Source: Sphingobacterium thalpophilum (GTDB lineage: Bacteria > Bacteroidota > Bacteroidia > B-17B0 > Aurantibacillaceae). Taken from it: a stretch of 49,269 nucleotides of DNA. The notes below the pieces were generated by a model. The model worked only from the letters and a program-made list of their open reading frames with translations. It made no database searches and had not been told where the DNA came from. Positions 33,663-42,735 of the stretch are shown here, piece after piece. Both the position numbers and the translations under genes were made by a program. Position 1 is the first letter of the stretch, and the number at the start of each line of letters is the position of its first letter. The DNA lies in NCBI GenBank assembly GCA_943325195.2, contig CALPON020000003.1:1-49269 (forward strand), given 5' to 3'.

Positions 33663-34751
33663 TCAGACGAATTTTTCACCTTTACTTACCTTTACATCGT
33701 TAACAAAGTTTCGGATTTGTTGCTCATCCTGCTTTTTGCAAATCATTAAGATGCCATCGTTTTCTACAACAATATAATCTTCTAGACCCTGAAGCACCAC
33801 CAGTTTTTCTTTCGGCACCTGCACAATGCAATTATTGCAGTCGTAGGTGATAATGTTTTTGCCTACCAGAGCATTTTTAGAATTATCTTTCATAATATGC
33901 GTGTACAGTGACCCCCAAGTCCCCAGATCACTCCAACCAAAGATACTGGCGCGCACGTAAACGTTCTCTGCCTTCTCCATTACACTATAATCGATTGAGA
34001 TATTTTTGCAGGTTGCGTAGGCACTGCTGATAAAGTTTGCTTCTTCTGCAGTGTTATAAAAATCAACCCCCTCTTTAAACACATTGCTAAGTTCGGGATC
34101 ATGTTTTTCAAGTGCAGCAAGAATACTTTTTGTGCTCCAGATAAAAATGCCGCTGTTCCAAAGGAAGTCACCGCTGTCCACAAAAAAATTAGCCATTTCC
34201 ATGTTGGGCTTTTCAGTGAAGGTTTTTACCCGGTTAATTCGTCTGTCTTTTTCCTCGACGTCACTTTTAATAAATTGAATGTAGCCATAGCCCGTGTCGG
34301 GACGGGTTGGTTTAATACCTAGCGTTATCAGGCAGTCTTCTTTTTCTGCTTTTTCAAAGCAAGAACGAATCGCTTTTACAAAGACCTCTTCTTTTTTAAC
34401 AAGGTGATCACTTGGGGCAACGAGCGTCACCGCAAGGGGGTCGCGTTTATGAATTTTGTAACTCGCGTAGGCGATACAGGGAGCAGTGTTGCGGCGATTA
34501 GGTTCGCATAAAATATTTTCATCAGGCACATCAGGAATCTGTTCTTTGACCAGATTCTTGTAGGCGGTGCTGGTGACAACGTAGATGTTCCCTGGGGGAC
34601 AGGTTTTGAGAACACGTTGGTAAGTTTGTTGCAGCAAGGTCTGCCCGGTACCAAGTATATCCAAAAACTGTTTGGGTTTTTGAGTGGTACTCATGGGCCA
34701 GAATCTTGTGCCGACACCTCCCGCCATGATTATTGCATAATGATGATTCAT
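33663..34751 (-). CDS. manC: Mannose-1-phosphate guanylyltransferase
   Basis: The 362-residue product has the nucleotidyltransferase signature I-I-M-A-G-G-V-G-T-R-F-W-P-M-S (8-22), with K-P-K-Q-F-L downstream, and E-P-x-x-R-N-T-A-P-C. These match GDP-mannose pyrophosphorylases of the short type, lacking the C-terminal isomerase domain of bifunctional ManC. It makes GDP-mannose from GTP and mannose-1-phosphate in the cytoplasm, for polysaccharide, LPS or glycoprotein synthesis. The T9SS also attaches cargo to a lipopolysaccharide, so a sugar nucleotide enzyme fits the surface-rich context. Confidence 0.92.
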   Translation of the reverse strand: MNHHYAIIMAGGVGTRFWPMSTTQKPKQFLDILGTGQTLLQQTYQRVLKTCPPGNIYVVTSTAYKNLVKEQIPDVPDENILCEPNRRNTAPCIAYASYKIHKRDPLAVTLVAPSDHLVKKEEVFVKAIRSCFEKAEKEDCLITLGIKPTRPDTGYGYIQFIKSDVEEKDRRINRVKTFTEKPNMEMANFFVDSGDFLWNSGIFIWSTKSILAALEKHDPELSNVFKEGVDFYNTAEEANFISSAYATCKNISIDYSVMEKAENVYVRASIFGWSDLGTWGSLYTHIMKDNSKNALVGKNIITYDCNNCIVQVPKEKLVVLQGLEDYIVVENDGILMICKKQDEQQIRNFVNDVKVSKGEKFV

Positions 34752-34887
34752 AAAACGTTGTAAAAATAGGAATTTTAATCCGGTAGCGCTTTAATAGAAA
34801 ATTTTAACATTAAGGCCTTCAATGCCGGAAATTAGGTACGTGGAGAGGGCTTTCGGCAGGCACTACGAGCCCCCATCCTGACCAAAC

Positions 34888-34918
34888 TTGCAGAAGTGAG
34901 GAAAAAGACTTACTTTTG
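34888..34918 (+). promoter_or_regulatory. Bacteroidota promoter of the DeaD-like helicase gene
   Basis: TTG (34888-34890) is followed after exactly 20 bp by TACTTTTG (34911-34918), a full match to TTG-N20-TAnnTTTG. Transcription would start near 34925 and leave an ~85-nt leader. Confidence 0.8.
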
Positions 34919-34961
34919 TCCTCTGTTAGTAAAATCTATCTCGCCAAAGTCGGCACGAAGC

Positions 34962-34989
34962 ATTAAAGCGAGGTATTTTAAGCTTTAAT
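34962..34989 (+). promoter_or_regulatory. Leader hairpin of the DeaD-like helicase mRNA
   Basis: ATTAAAGC (34962-34969) and GCTTTAAT (34982-34989) form a perfect 8-bp stem with a 12-base loop. The hairpin ends 19 bases before the start codon, inside the predicted leader. It is AT-rich and so temperature-sensitive. It may affect translation or be unwound by the helicase itself. Confidence 0.5.
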
Positions 34990-35008
34990 GTAAAACAAAA
35001 ATCAAAAA

Positions 35009-36859
35009 ATGACATTTCAGGAATCGGGTCTCCACAGCGACCTTATAAAGGCTGTAACGGATCTCGGATTTACGAGTCCTACTCCTATTCAGGAACAAAC
35101 TATTGCTTTGCTGGCAAATGAACGTACCGATTTGGTTGCGCTTGCTCAGACAGGTACAGGAAAAACGGCGGCTTTTGGTCTGCCGCTATTAAATCAGATT
35201 GATGTAGCTGATAAAAATGTTCAGGCGCTTATCCTCGCACCCACACGTGAATTGTGTGTGCAAATAACGAATGACATTAAAAACTACAGTAAGTATCTTA
35301 AAGGTTTTAATGTAACAGCCATCTATGGTGGTGCACGTATTGACGGACAGATAAAAGAGATTCGTCGTGGTGTGCAAGTTATTGCTGCAACTCCCGGTCG
35401 TCTAATAGACATGATTGAACGTGGCGTCATTAAGTTAAGTACGGTACAAACCGTTATTCTTGATGAAGCAGATGAAATGCTCAACATGGGATTTAAAGAA
35501 GATCTTGACATCATTCTCCGTGAGACACCTGCGAGCAAAAATACCTGGCTGTTTAGTGCGACCATGCCGAAAGAAGTGGAGCGCATTGCACGGAATTACA
35601 TGAGTAATCCAAAAGAACTCAGTACCGGTAAGAAAAACGAAGGGGCTGATAATCTTGAGCACATTTACTATGTGGTTAGTCCACGTGATCGTTACCTCGC
35701 TTTAAAACGAGTAGCAGATTTTTATCCCGATATTTTTGGAATCGTTTTCTGCCGGACAAAAGCAGAAACACAGGAAGTAGCTGATCTCCTTATTAAGGAT
35801 GGTTACAGTGCGGATGCCCTGCATGGAGATCTTTCGCAAAGTCAGCGTGATTTTGTTATGAAACGTTTCCGCAGTAAGACGCTTCAGATGCTGGTTGCGA
35901 CCGATGTGGCAGCCCGTGGTATTGATGTTAATAATGTCACACACGTTATTAATTATAATCTACCAGAGGATACGGAGAACTATACGCATCGTACAGGTCG
36001 TACTGCGCGTGCTGGTAAGTCTGGAATTGCCATCGCCATCATCACACCGAAAGATACCGGCAAAATCAAGGATATTGAGCGGATCATAAAAAAGAAGTTT
36101 ACCAAATCAAGCGTTCCTAATGGACTTGAGGTTTGTGAAAAACAACTGTTTAACCTCGTTCATAAACTTCATGCGGTGGAAGTAAAGGATGAAGAAATAG
36201 AATCTTTCCTGCCTGCTATTTATGAAGAGTTGAAAGATTTAACGAAAGAGGAACTAATTAAACGTTTTATCAGCGAAGAATTTAACCGCTTCCATGAATA
36301 TTACGATAATGCACCCGATCTTAATTTTGTAAAAGGTGCAGTGGATGGTGCCTTCGGAAATAGCAGAACATCCCGCTTTTTTATGAATATGGGAAATCTG
36401 GACGGATTTAACATTCACAGTCTAAAAGATTATTTGGCGGATCTCGTGAAATTACCGACCAGAATGGTGTTTAACGTTGATGTAAAAAACAGCTTCTCGT
36501 TTTTTGAATCAGAAAGTAAATACGTTGATAATTTTCTTGCACTGAATTCAGCTGATCTTGAATTCAATGGTCGCAAAGTCAGTCTCGAAGTGAGCAATAA
36601 GCGCATGAGTGATGGCGAAGGTTCAGGTGGTGCACGGCGTTCTGGCGGTGGGGGTGGTTTCCGTAAAGACGGAGACAGACGTCCACGCAAGCCAGGCGGC
36701 TTCAGCAAAGAAGGTGGTTTCAGCAAAGAAGGTGGTTTCAAGAAAGAAGGCGGTTTTCGCAAAGAAAGCGCATTCGGAAGTAACGATGGTGGTTCTGAAA
36801 GAAGTTTCGGTAAGTCAGGAAAAAGTGAAAAAAAGAAATTTGGTAAAAGCCGTTTCTAA
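35009..36859 (+). CDS. deaD: DEAD-box RNA helicase, DeaD/CsdA-like, with DbpA-type RNA-binding domain and basic tail
   Basis: The 616-residue product has the full motif set: Q motif, A-Q-T-G-T-G-K-T (46-53), A-P-T-R-E-L, T-P-G-R, D-E-A-D (152-155), S-A-T, A-T-D-V-A-A-R-G-I-D and H-R-T-G-R-T-A-R. A linker (~370-440) and a DbpA-like RNA-binding domain (~450-540) follow. The last ~70 residues are Gly/Lys/Arg-rich with four G-G-F-x-K-E repeats. It should unwind structured RNA in ribosome assembly and cold adaptation in the cytoplasm. It differs from the minimal helicase at 5417 by its C-terminal extension. A clear promoter and a leader hairpin precede it, and a strong terminator follows. Confidence 0.94.
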   Translation: MTFQESGLHSDLIKAVTDLGFTSPTPIQEQTIALLANERTDLVALAQTGTGKTAAFGLPLLNQIDVADKNVQALILAPTRELCVQITNDIKNYSKYLKGFNVTAIYGGARIDGQIKEIRRGVQVIAATPGRLIDMIERGVIKLSTVQTVILDEADEMLNMGFKEDLDIILRETPASKNTWLFSATMPKEVERIARNYMSNPKELSTGKKNEGADNLEHIYYVVSPRDRYLALKRVADFYPDIFGIVFCRTKAETQEVADLLIKDGYSADALHGDLSQSQRDFVMKRFRSKTLQMLVATDVAARGIDVNNVTHVINYNLPEDTENYTHRTGRTARAGKSGIAIAIITPKDTGKIKDIERIIKKKFTKSSVPNGLEVCEKQLFNLVHKLHAVEVKDEEIESFLPAIYEELKDLTKEELIKRFISEEFNRFHEYYDNAPDLNFVKGAVDGAFGNSRTSRFFMNMGNLDGFNIHSLKDYLADLVKLPTRMVFNVDVKNSFSFFESESKYVDNFLALNSADLEFNGRKVSLEVSNKRMSDGEGSGGARRSGGGGGFRKDGDRRPRKPGGFSKEGGFSKEGGFKKEGGFRKESAFGSNDGGSERSFGKSGKSEKKKFGKSRF

Positions 36860-36880
36860 TTTAAACTGATAAACATTTTA

Positions 36881-36910
36881 AAAGCTCCGGATAGTCCGGG
36901 GCTTTTTTTT
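36881..36910 (+). terminator. Intrinsic terminator
   Basis: An 11-bp stem (36881-36891 with 36895-36905, one G-T pair) has a three-base loop and is followed by T residues to 36910. It closes the helicase transcript. Confidence 0.92.
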
Positions 36911-36934
36911 TGCTGTTCTTTGGCCAGTCCTGAA

Positions 36935-36965
36935 TTGCAGCTAAACAGGCATTTCGTTATATTTG
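36935..36965 (+). promoter_or_regulatory. Bacteroidota promoter of the aminotransferase gene
   Basis: TTG (36935-36937) and TATATTTG (36958-36965) are separated by exactly 20 bp. The predicted start of transcription is ~12 bases before the ATG at 36984, giving a very short leader. Confidence 0.82.
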
Positions 36966-36983
36966 TAGGACTAATTATATCGC

Positions 36984-38210
36984 ATGCCATCAATTTCTAA
37001 TAAAGCGGTGCAGATGCCCGCATCACCAATTCGTAAACTCGTACCTTTTGCAGAAGCTGCAAAGAAAAGAGGTACTAAAATTTATCACTTAAATATCGGG
37101 CAACCGGATATTGTGACACCCGATTCTTTTTTAAATGCCATCCGCAATGCCGATATGAAGATTGTGGAGTACAGCCACAGCGCAGGTAATGAGAGCTACC
37201 GGAAAAAATTGTGCGGCTACTATCAGTCTTATAATATTCAGATTGATCCAAACGAAGTTATGATAACCTGTGGTGGCAGTGAAGCTATTGCAATTGCTAT
37301 GTTCACCTGCTTTAATCCTGGTGATGAAATCATCATTCCCGAGCCCTTTTACGCCAATTACAATGGCTTTTCCCGTTCGGCCGATGTAGTTGTAAAGCCT
37401 GTTAGAAGTTATATTGAAAATGGTTTTGCCCTTCCGCCCATTTCTGAATTTGAAAAACAAATTACAGCGAATACGCGTGGGATCATGATTTGTAATCCTG
37501 GTAATCCAACTGGCTATCTCTATACTCGCGCTGAACTTGAAGCATTGCGAGACCTTGTTAAAAAATACGACCTCTTCCTCTTAAGTGATGAGGTGTACCG
37601 CGAATTTTCTTACGATGGAAAAGAATACGTTAGCGTGATGCATCTGGAAGGTATTGAAAACAATGTCATTCTTCTCGATTCTATCAGTAAACGTTATAGT
37701 GCTTGTGGTGCGCGCATCGGCGCCCTCATTACAAAAAACAAAGAGGTGATGGGTGCGGCAATCAAATTTGCTCAGGCGCGTCTTAGTCCGCCTAGTTATG
37801 GACAAATTGGTGCAGAAGCAGCGTTGGATACACCTGCATCTTATTTTGAAGAGGTAAGCCGCGAATATGTTGCCCGCCGTGATTTCGTAATCGAAGCGCT
37901 GAATAAAATTCCAGGCGTTTTCTGTCCTAAGCCTAGTGGGGCTTTCTATTGTATCGCGCGACTGCCAATTGACAATTCCGATAAGTTTTGCCAGTGGCTA
38001 CTTGAAGATTTTTCGCATGATGGTAAAACCGTCATGCTGGCACCAGCTACTGGTTTCTATAGCACGCCGGGAGCAGGTCTAGATGAGGTGCGTATTGCAT
38101 ACGTTCTCAAAATTGAAGATTTGAAAAATGCGATGGCCTGTCTCGAAGCATCATTGCTAGTGTATCCGGGACGCACGGTTAATAAGGCTGCGGAAGTTTC
38201 TGCAATCTAA
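36984..38210 (+). CDS. Class I/II PLP-dependent aminotransferase
   Basis: The 408-residue product has the fold type I motifs: N-P-G-N-P-T-G-Y (~171-178), L-S-D-E-V-Y-R-E (substrate/PLP Asp and Tyr) and the PLP lysine in D-S-I-S-K-R-Y-S-A-C-G-A-R-I-G (K236). It belongs to the AspC/AAT subgroup with an A-C-G-A-R-I-G motif, distinct from the enzyme at 42736. It should transfer an amino group between an amino acid and a 2-oxo acid in the cytoplasm; the substrate cannot be told from sequence. It stands as a single gene with its own promoter and terminator. Confidence 0.9.
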   Translation: MPSISNKAVQMPASPIRKLVPFAEAAKKRGTKIYHLNIGQPDIVTPDSFLNAIRNADMKIVEYSHSAGNESYRKKLCGYYQSYNIQIDPNEVMITCGGSEAIAIAMFTCFNPGDEIIIPEPFYANYNGFSRSADVVVKPVRSYIENGFALPPISEFEKQITANTRGIMICNPGNPTGYLYTRAELEALRDLVKKYDLFLLSDEVYREFSYDGKEYVSVMHLEGIENNVILLDSISKRYSACGARIGALITKNKEVMGAAIKFAQARLSPPSYGQIGAEAALDTPASYFEEVSREYVARRDFVIEALNKIPGVFCPKPSGAFYCIARLPIDNSDKFCQWLLEDFSHDGKTVMLAPATGFYSTPGAGLDEVRIAYVLKIEDLKNAMACLEASLLVYPGRTVNKAAEVSAI

Positions 38211-38231
38211 ATTGTCCCTCAATCGTGTCAT

Positions 38232-38267
38232 AAAAAAAGTGATTGTCTTCAGACAATCACTTTTTTT
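38232..38267. terminator. Bidirectional intrinsic terminator
   Basis: A perfect 17-bp stem (38232-38248 with 38251-38267), with seven A and seven T residues at the ends, has a two-base loop. It lies between the convergent aminotransferase and TonB receptor genes and suits both. Confidence 0.92.
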
Positions 38268-38308
38268 ATTTCTAATGGCAAAGATTTTATTCAGGTGCAC
38301 CAAGGCTG

Positions 38309-40798
38309 TCAGAACTCAAAGATAACGCCGATGCTTGGCGTAACGTTTTTGCTGAAATTACTCAGGATAATAGGGATCCCATTGCTGCCATCTGCTTTTA
38401 AGGGCTGACCGTCTGTCGTTGCGTAGCCACTATTATCCTCCGTCCGCTTGAAGGTGTAATACGGGGTACCTTCTTGTTCTGTTAGTAGGACGTTTTGAAA
38501 ATCGATAAATAAGTCCAAACTGGTCCTTTTGTAGTTGTATATTTTGTCGAGCCGGAAATCAAGTTGGCGGAAGTTTCTCAGTCGCTGAGTATTCAATTGG
38601 GTATAGTCAAGTATACCGGTACCCAGCAATGCAAAGTTTTTTTGCGAAGCGGCCAGGTCAAATGGTGTATAAGGTGTTCCTCCCGCAAATCTGTATTTTA
38701 AACCAAGCTGCCAGTTTTTTCCAAACTTATAGCCCAATGTGCCGCTCAGCAAATGTCTGTTATCCCAGGAACTTGCAATTAGCTGACTAGTTACGCCAGT
38801 GTAAAGGCTGCGGACGAAGGTATAGCTGAGAACATAGAAAATCTTTTTGACGAGTTTCTGTTGAACGAAAAATTCAAGACCATAGGTTTTTCCTTTTCCA
38901 ATACTTTGCACGGGTTCACTTCCAATAGAACCGAAGTCAGAACCCTGATTGGCAAGGCTGATACCATTGAGAATGGAGACCGGATAGTTGCTATAGTTTT
39001 TATAAAAGCCTTCCAGTGTGAAACGCAATGCATCATTTGGTAAAAACTGAAATCCACCGACATAGTGGTCGGAACGAATGTACTGCAGACTTTTGTTTAC
39101 GGCTGCACCTGTCGCGTCTTTATAGCCTAGTGTGGTATAAGAGGGTAGTTTATAGTAACTGCCGGCTGAAGCAGTAATATCAAATTTCTTAGTCAGGTGA
39201 TAAGCCAAGGAAAGGCGCGGGGATAAGGTATTAAGCGGATTATTCCCATTGCTGGTAAAACTATTCATGTCCGTGCGGAGTCCAAATGAAATCAACAATT
39301 TCTCATCCAGAACATTTTTAGAGATTTGCGTAAATGCACCGTACTTAAAAAACTCAATGGCATTGTTGAAGCGAATGGTTAAGCCCGGCACCACTATTTG
39401 CCCCTGCGCATCTGTAATGGCGGAACTTAGTTTATTCAAGAGATTGGTATTGTATTTCACATATTGCGCCATACCACCGTAGCTGAACTTCCAGCCATTG
39501 ATGAATTTATTCACGTCGATTCTGAGTTTGTTTTCTATTTCCTGTGATCGGAGTAAAAAATTGCGTCGGCTCTCATCGTCGTAGCGCGCATCTTCGAAGC
39601 GATCCAACTGGTTGTTAAACATATTTCGGCTCAGGGCAATCGTCATATAACCTTTTGAAATCAAACGACGCAGGGTAAAGCCGGTGGTATAATTCCACTG
39701 GTTGATAATTGGTAAAGATCTTCTGAAGTATTCGTTTTCAGGACTTGCAGCCCTCGTCTCTCCAAATGAAAAGTTGTCAATCGCGCCCAGACCAATGGCT
39801 GTTAAGGTAGTCTTATCATTTATTTTATGAGTGACTTTATATTGAAAGTCATAAAAGTTGGGACGGATAGGTAAATCGATTAATTTGAAAAGCTGATCCA
39901 AATAGGATTTACGGGTGCTGATGAGAAAATCTGTTTTTTTGCCGAGGGGACCTTCGAGGGTGGCTACCGCCTCAGTAAAACTGATCCGAACATTGCCTGA
40001 ATACTTTTCAGGGTTACCCTGCCGTTGCTTAATGATAAACGTAGAGGCCAGCGCATTATCATAGCGCGCATCAAATGCGGAAGAGCTGAGTTTCACGTCT
40101 TCAATGAAGGAAACATTTAGAATGCCCTGCGCGCCTCCTGAGGAACCCTGTGTTTGAAAGTGATTAAGGACAGGGATTTCGATACCATCGAGATAATAAA
40201 CATTTTCATTCGGTGCTCCCCCACGTATTATAATATCATTTCTGGCGGCCCCCCCTCCAGAACCTCCAACACCCGGCAGTGTTTGAAGCACGCGCGAGAC
40301 ATCAAAACTTCCACCGGGATTACTCTTGATTTCCTCACTGGTGAGTTGTTGAACGGAAAGTGGCGTCACCATATCTGTGGTGATGGCGGATTTTCCTTTT
40401 TCAAAGGTAACATCTATCGCAGTCAGGTCAGATACCTGCGGTTGAAGCTCAAAGTTGACCAGCTGCGCATTTCCAGTACTCAGATTGATATTGTATTTAA
40501 TGAGGGGTTCATAGCCCAGATAAGTAACTTTAAGGGTGTGAACACCCACATTTAATTCAAAACGGTAATTACCCTCTACATCCGTTACTGTGGCGAGCGT
40601 GCTCCCGTCTACACTTACCACCGCGCCAATAATGGTCTCCTGCGTGTTTTTATCTTTAACACTTCCGCGGACAACCCCCGATTTTTGGGCATGCACGGCG
40701 GTACAGAGCAGTAATAAGAAACTACTAAGAATTCGAGTTCGTAGCGCTTTGTATTTAAAAAGGGACAAAAGCCTGAAATTAATAAGTTGTTTTATCAT
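38309..40798 (-). CDS. TonB-dependent receptor with CarboxypepD_reg-like domain
   Basis: The 829-residue product has a signal peptide with a long basic n-region (cleavage near A-V-H-A-Q, residue 38), a CarboxypepD_reg-like domain (~42-125; G-V-V-R-G-S-V-K-D-K, V-T-Y-L-G-Y-E-P), a plug (~145-265; L-P-G-V-G-G, I-I-I-R-G-G-A-P-N-E-N-V-Y-Y-L-D-G-I-E-I-P) and a C-terminal barrel ending in aromatic strands (G-V-I-F-E-F). It moves a ligand, probably a siderophore, vitamin or oligomer, across the outer membrane with TonB energy. No SusD-like gene adjoins it, so it is not a Sus-type polysaccharide pair. The ligand is unknown. Confidence 0.93.
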   Translation of the reverse strand: MIKQLINFRLLSLFKYKALRTRILSSFLLLLCTAVHAQKSGVVRGSVKDKNTQETIIGAVVSVDGSTLATVTDVEGNYRFELNVGVHTLKVTYLGYEPLIKYNINLSTGNAQLVNFELQPQVSDLTAIDVTFEKGKSAITTDMVTPLSVQQLTSEEIKSNPGGSFDVSRVLQTLPGVGGSGGGAARNDIIIRGGAPNENVYYLDGIEIPVLNHFQTQGSSGGAQGILNVSFIEDVKLSSSAFDARYDNALASTFIIKQRQGNPEKYSGNVRISFTEAVATLEGPLGKKTDFLISTRKSYLDQLFKLIDLPIRPNFYDFQYKVTHKINDKTTLTAIGLGAIDNFSFGETRAASPENEYFRRSLPIINQWNYTTGFTLRRLISKGYMTIALSRNMFNNQLDRFEDARYDDESRRNFLLRSQEIENKLRIDVNKFINGWKFSYGGMAQYVKYNTNLLNKLSSAITDAQGQIVVPGLTIRFNNAIEFFKYGAFTQISKNVLDEKLLISFGLRTDMNSFTSNGNNPLNTLSPRLSLAYHLTKKFDITASAGSYYKLPSYTTLGYKDATGAAVNKSLQYIRSDHYVGGFQFLPNDALRFTLEGFYKNYSNYPVSILNGISLANQGSDFGSIGSEPVQSIGKGKTYGLEFFVQQKLVKKIFYVLSYTFVRSLYTGVTSQLIASSWDNRHLLSGTLGYKFGKNWQLGLKYRFAGGTPYTPFDLAASQKNFALLGTGILDYTQLNTQRLRNFRQLDFRLDKIYNYKRTSLDLFIDFQNVLLTEQEGTPYYTFKRTEDNSGYATTDGQPLKADGSNGIPIILSNFSKNVTPSIGVIFEF

Positions 40799-40965
40799 GT
40801 ATTTACCTAATGGGAATAGTTCTATGACAATTGATTCCGCAAATTGTTTAGCAAAATTTCAAGAATTTTCGCTGATTTTCAGGGGATTACTAAAATTCAC
40901 CGCTTTTTGTTTAATCCAGCCCGCCACTGCAAAATCCCCAGGTGTTAGATGCCTGAGCGGTTGTT

Positions 40966-41694
40966 TTATTTGGAGCCGCTGTAGATGGCAGCAATACCCA
41001 GACTCAGCGATTGAAAGGAAGTTAGTTTATACCCGCAGGCGTCCATAATCTTCGTGAAGCGTTCGTTATTGGGAAAAGCCTTCACACTCTCCGTCAGATA
41101 GGAATAGGCACGGGGATCTTTGGATAACAAGCGCCCAACTAATGGCGTGATATAAGTAAAGTAGAAGCTATAACCTGCTTTCACAATGGGATTGCGAGGG
41201 TATGAAAACTCGAGGACAATCAATTGTCCGCCTGGCTTTAATATGCGGTAAAGATTCGAAAGCCCCTTTTCAAGATTTTCGAAGTTACGAACCCCAAAAC
41301 CCACCACGATAGCATCAAAGGTACTGTCTGGAAAGGCCGTGGTTTCAGCATTTCCAGCTTTTAGGGTGATGAGTGAACAAAGTTCTTTTTGTTTCAATTT
41401 CTCCCGGCCCACCTGCATCATCCCTTCGCTGATGTCGATACCAATGATTTTTTCAGGTTGCAGTGCCGCGCAGGCGATGGCGAAGTCTCCAGTACCGGTC
41501 GCCACATCGAGAATTGTTTTTGGCTTTCGTGTGGCTAGCATTTGCACGCAGGTTTTTCTCCAGCCTTTATGAATACCCAGTGATAGCAGACTATTCAATA
41601 AATCGTAGCGTCCCGAAATGTTATCAAACATTTTGGCAACCTGCTTATTTTTTTCTTCTGAATTTTGGTACGGAGTAACTTTATCGTGCTGCAT
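40966..41694 (-). CDS. menG: Demethylmenaquinone methyltransferase
   Basis: The 242-residue product is a UbiE/MenG family methyltransferase. The SAM motif is I-L-D-V-A-T-G-T-G-D-F-A (61-72), then I-G-I-D-I-S-E-G-M (84-92), V-G-F-G-V-R-N-F and the F-Y-F-x-Y-I-T-P-L-V-G segment characteristic of the family. It methylates demethylmenaquinone to menaquinone, the respiratory quinone of this phylum. It starts 8 bp after the heptose kinase gene and is probably the last gene of that operon. Confidence 0.95.
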   Translation of the reverse strand: MQHDKVTPYQNSEEKNKQVAKMFDNISGRYDLLNSLLSLGIHKGWRKTCVQMLATRKPKTILDVATGTGDFAIACAALQPEKIIGIDISEGMMQVGREKLKQKELCSLITLKAGNAETTAFPDSTFDAIVVGFGVRNFENLEKGLSNLYRILKPGGQLIVLEFSYPRNPIVKAGYSFYFTYITPLVGRLLSKDPRAYSYLTESVKAFPNNERFTKIMDACGYKLTSFQSLSLGIAAIYSGSK

Positions 41695-41702
41695 GTAGGA
41701 TC

Positions 41703-42719
41703 TTATCTGACAAATTCAAGCTTGAGTGCTTCTTCAAGGAGTTGTTCCTTACTAACAGGGACAACACCAATTTGTTCACAGACCAAACCACCACTTAGGT
41801 TAGCTATTGCAGCGGTCAGCACATCTGAGCAATCTAGTGCCCGGCAAAGCGATGCCACGCTGATAACGGTATCGCCAGCTCCACTCACATCGGCAATGCT
41901 GCGGATGTGGGCAGGGACGTGTTCTTTTAGTTTGCGACTATTGGTTACCACACCTTTTTCTGCAAGCGTCACCAACACGGTCTCAATTTTTTGTTTCACC
42001 CGGTAGCTACTCACTGCACGTTGTAGTTCATTTATATTATCACCGGATATATCCAGTTTAATGCCTTCACGTAGTTCCTTTAAATTAGGCTTGAAGAGGC
42101 TCACCCCTTTGTATGCATTAAAGTTCTTCTTCTTGGGGTCCACGCAGGTTGGTATCCCTTTACTGCGGCAGAGCTCAACCACCTTACTAATAAGTTTTGA
42201 GTTAAGGAGTCCCTTATTATAGTCTTCAAAAATAACGACATCAATTTTGTCGTGGATGATGATATAGGAAATCAGTGTCAGTAATTGCTGAGTTTCTGAG
42301 GGACTGATATCGTCCTCTTCTTCTTCATCCACCCGCAATAATTGAGCATTATTTCCCATGATACGGGTCTTAACCGTGGTGATGCGGTCGCGACTTTTTA
42401 GGATTCCTTTTTGACTGAGTTTCTGCTTCTTCAGCAAATCCATAAAGGCTTGCCCTTCAATATCTACTCCGATCACTGAACAAAGAATGGGATTGGCACC
42501 TAGTGCCTGAACATTTAAAGCCACATTGGCAGCACCACCTAGGCGGCGCTCTTTTTTTGCGACTGCCACAATTGGAACAGGGGCTTCAGGAGAAATGCGA
42601 TTGACCTTACCCCAGAGGTAACTGTCGATCATCACATCGCCAATGATCAGGACATTGAGGTTGTTGAAATTTTTGAAGATTTCGCGAACGCGGTCTTTTT
42701 TGATGGTATATGTCTTCAT
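41703..42719 (-). CDS. hldE: D-glycero-beta-D-manno-heptose-7-phosphate kinase (HldE kinase domain)
   Basis: The 338-residue product is a PfkB-family sugar kinase. It has L-I-I-G-D-V-M-I-D-S-Y-L-W-G-K-V (24-39) and R-I-S-P-E-A-P-V-P-I (41-50), the family signature of RfaE/HldE, with the catalytic motif D-V-S-G-A-G-D-T (~270). Only the kinase half is present; the nucleotidyltransferase half of bifunctional HldE is absent. It should phosphorylate heptose-7-phosphate at C1 for LPS heptose or surface polysaccharide synthesis in the cytoplasm. It sits 16 bp after the aminotransferase gene and 8 bp before menG. Confidence 0.9.
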   Translation of the reverse strand: MKTYTIKKDRVREIFKNFNNLNVLIIGDVMIDSYLWGKVNRISPEAPVPIVAVAKKERRLGGAANVALNVQALGANPILCSVIGVDIEGQAFMDLLKKQKLSQKGILKSRDRITTVKTRIMGNNAQLLRVDEEEEDDISPSETQQLLTLISYIIIHDKIDVVIFEDYNKGLLNSKLISKVVELCRSKGIPTCVDPKKKNFNAYKGVSLFKPNLKELREGIKLDISGDNINELQRAVSSYRVKQKIETVLVTLAEKGVVTNSRKLKEHVPAHIRSIADVSGAGDTVISVASLCRALDCSDVLTAAIANLSGGLVCEQIGVVPVSKEQLLEEALKLEFVR

Positions 42720-42735
42720 TATTCTGAGCGCAAAA

